A stretch of 5,705 nucleotides of DNA, taken from contig VBPB01000069.1 of assembly GCA_005893365.1 (NCBI GenBank), positions 26,987-32,691 of the forward strand, written 5' to 3'. This document shows, in pieces, positions 4,689 to 5,705 of the stretch. Origin of the DNA: Candidatus Eiseniibacteriota bacterium (GTDB lineage Bacteria; Eisenbacteria; RBG-16-71-46). Every line of letters begins with the position of its first letter. Position 1 is the stretch's first letter. The notes below the pieces were generated by a model. The model made no database searches and was not told the DNA's origin. It saw only the letters and a list, made by a program, of their open reading frames with translations. The position numbers were made by a program, and so were the translations under genes.

Positions 4689-5705
4689 ATGCGCGCCTTC
4701 CGTCTTTCCGCGGTCCTGCTCATGGTGTTCGCTGCCGTGGTGACCACCGTCCCCCTGGCGCTCGCCAAGACCCCCAAGGCCGCGCCCGCGCCGCCCGCCG
4801 CCAAGTCACTGCTCGAGGGGCTCGAGCTGTTCCAGGTCGACACCGCGCACTCGCCGCTCGAGTTCTCGATCGCCTGGATGGGGCTCTCCAAGGTGCATGG
4901 CGCGTTCGCCGACTACTCGGCGACCATCGCGCTCGACCGCAGCGATCTCACGCGTTCGACGGTCACGCTGGTGATCCGCACCAAGAGCCTCACGACCTTC
5001 AACGACTTCCGCGACAAGGATCTCAAGGGGGCGGACTGGTTCGACGTCGAGAAGTTCCCGACCGCCGTGTTCACCAGCCGCGAGGTCGTGAAGCAGAGCG
5101 ACGGGTACGTCATGCGCGGCAGCCTGGCGTTCCATGGCGTGACCAAGGACATCGAGATCCCGTTCACCTTCATCGGCCGGCTCAAGGACTTGAACGGGGC
5201 CGACCGGACGGGGTTCGAGGCCCACGCGGTGCTGAACCGCAAGGACTACGGCATCGTGGGGCCGGCGCGGTACAACGCCCTGCTCGAGCTGGGCAAGGCG
5301 ATGGTGGGCGACGAGGTCGAGCTCCCGCTGACGATCGAGGGGTCCCACCAGGCGCCCCGTGACACGATGACCGACCGCGCCGCGGACTCGCTGTGGCGGG
5401 CGATCATGGCGCGCGGGGTCGCGCCGGTGGCGAAGGACTACCGCGCGCTGCGCGCGACCACCCCGGATTCGCTCATGCCGGTCAGCGAGGGGCGGCTCAA
5501 CAACGTCGGCTACCAGCTCGTGGACCGGGGCCGTCCGCTCGAGGGCATCGAGCTGTTCAAGCTGGCGGTCGAGACCTTCCCGCAATCGGCCTTCGGGCTG
5601 GGTGGCCTGGCCTACGCCTACGCGACGCTCGGCGACCGCGAGAACGCGACCGCGAACGCCGAGCGAGCGCTGGCGATCAACCCCGGCGCGACCCGTTCGC
5701 TCGAG
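4689..5705 (+). CDS. Exported YceI-like protein with C-terminal TPRs, partial
   Basis: 339 codons are present with no stop before the window edge. Residues 1-26 are a Sec signal peptide (MRAFR, hydrophobic core 7-24, LALA before K27), followed by an Ala/Pro-rich linker (27-38), so the protein is exported. Residues 48-218 form a YceI domain, the lipocalin-like barrel known to bind polyisoprenoids in some members: FQVDTAHSPLEFSI (48-61), the KGADWFDVEKFPTAVFTS hallmark (113-130), GSLAFHGVTKDIEIPF (144-159) and RKDYGIVG (184-191). After a linker, residues 269-334 read as two tetratricopeptide repeats, with GYQLVDRGRPLEGIELFKLA (274-293) and YATLGDRENATANAERALAI (311-330), ending in INP. YceI proteins usually end after the barrel at about 190 residues, so the TPR tail is unusual. 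TPRs bind other proteins, suggesting a scaffold role in the periplasm. It has its own SD; ligand and partner are unknown. Confidence 0.9.
   Translation, partial: MRAFRLSAVLLMVFAAVVTTVPLALAKTPKAAPAPPAAKSLLEGLELFQVDTAHSPLEFSIAWMGLSKVHGAFADYSATIALDRSDLTRSTVTLVIRTKSLTTFNDFRDKDLKGADWFDVEKFPTAVFTSREVVKQSDGYVMRGSLAFHGVTKDIEIPFTFIGRLKDLNGADRTGFEAHAVLNRKDYGIVGPARYNALLELGKAMVGDEVELPLTIEGSHQAPRDTMTDRAADSLWRAIMARGVAPVAKDYRALRATTPDSLMPVSEGRLNNVGYQLVDRGRPLEGIELFKLAVETFPQSAFGLGGLAYAYATLGDRENATANAERALAINPGATRSLE

Noticed and set aside
4806..5585. 259-codon minus-strand frame opposite the YceI-TPR gene
   Set aside because: Its composition is typical of a shadow frame, and the plus strand carries clear YceI and TPR motifs.

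Overview
The window is a very GC-rich bacterial chromosome segment. Single 60-base lines reach about 80% G+C inside the main genes, with strong G/C preference at third codon positions. GTG starts, short spacers, Shine-Dalgarno (SD) motifs and secretion signals are all bacterial. The mix of a ~600-residue UbiD-family decarboxylase, a pseudouridine-phosphate glycosidase and an exported YceI-TPR protein would fit a high-GC environmental lineage (for example Gemmatimonadota, Myxococcota or candidate phyla such as Eisenbacteria or Rokubacteria). The sequence alone does not fix the phylum, and no rRNA, tRNA, CRISPR array or transposase was seen.

Layout. (1) 1-204, minus strand: the start of a secreted protein with a clear signal peptide and SD, running off the left edge. 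(2) 205-500: a divergent control region with a 12-bp perfect palindrome over the minus-strand SD, a 12-base-spaced ACTTGAC direct repeat and overlapping promoter-like elements. Its right half (about 284-500) holds nothing convincing until the GTG and weak SD of the next gene. (3) 501-2321: UbiD-family prenylated-FMN decarboxylase with a C-terminal extension that looks like a second copy of its own C-terminal subdomain. (4) 2448-3041: RibD-C/dihydrofolate-reductase-like protein in a locally lower-GC block. (5) 3132-4064: pseudouridine-5'-phosphate glycosidase (psuG) with all expected active-site residues, no psuK kinase beside it, and an extended -10-like motif very close to its ATG. (6) 4169-4552: small three-helix membrane protein of unknown function. 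(7) 4689-5705: exported YceI-like lipocalin-fold domain followed by tetratricopeptide repeats, cut by the right edge.

All complete genes lie on the plus strand, but spacers of about 90-140 bp with small hairpins and separate promoter- or SD-like signals argue against one tight operon. The genes look largely independent: quinone or aromatic-acid decarboxylation, a reductase-like protein of unknown substrate, modified-nucleoside catabolism and an envelope lipid-binding-type protein. A shared isoprenoid theme between UbiD and YceI is possible but only inferred. I see no clear new multi-gene system. The most distinctive items are the YceI-TPR fusion, the repeated UbiD C-terminus and the divergent control region.
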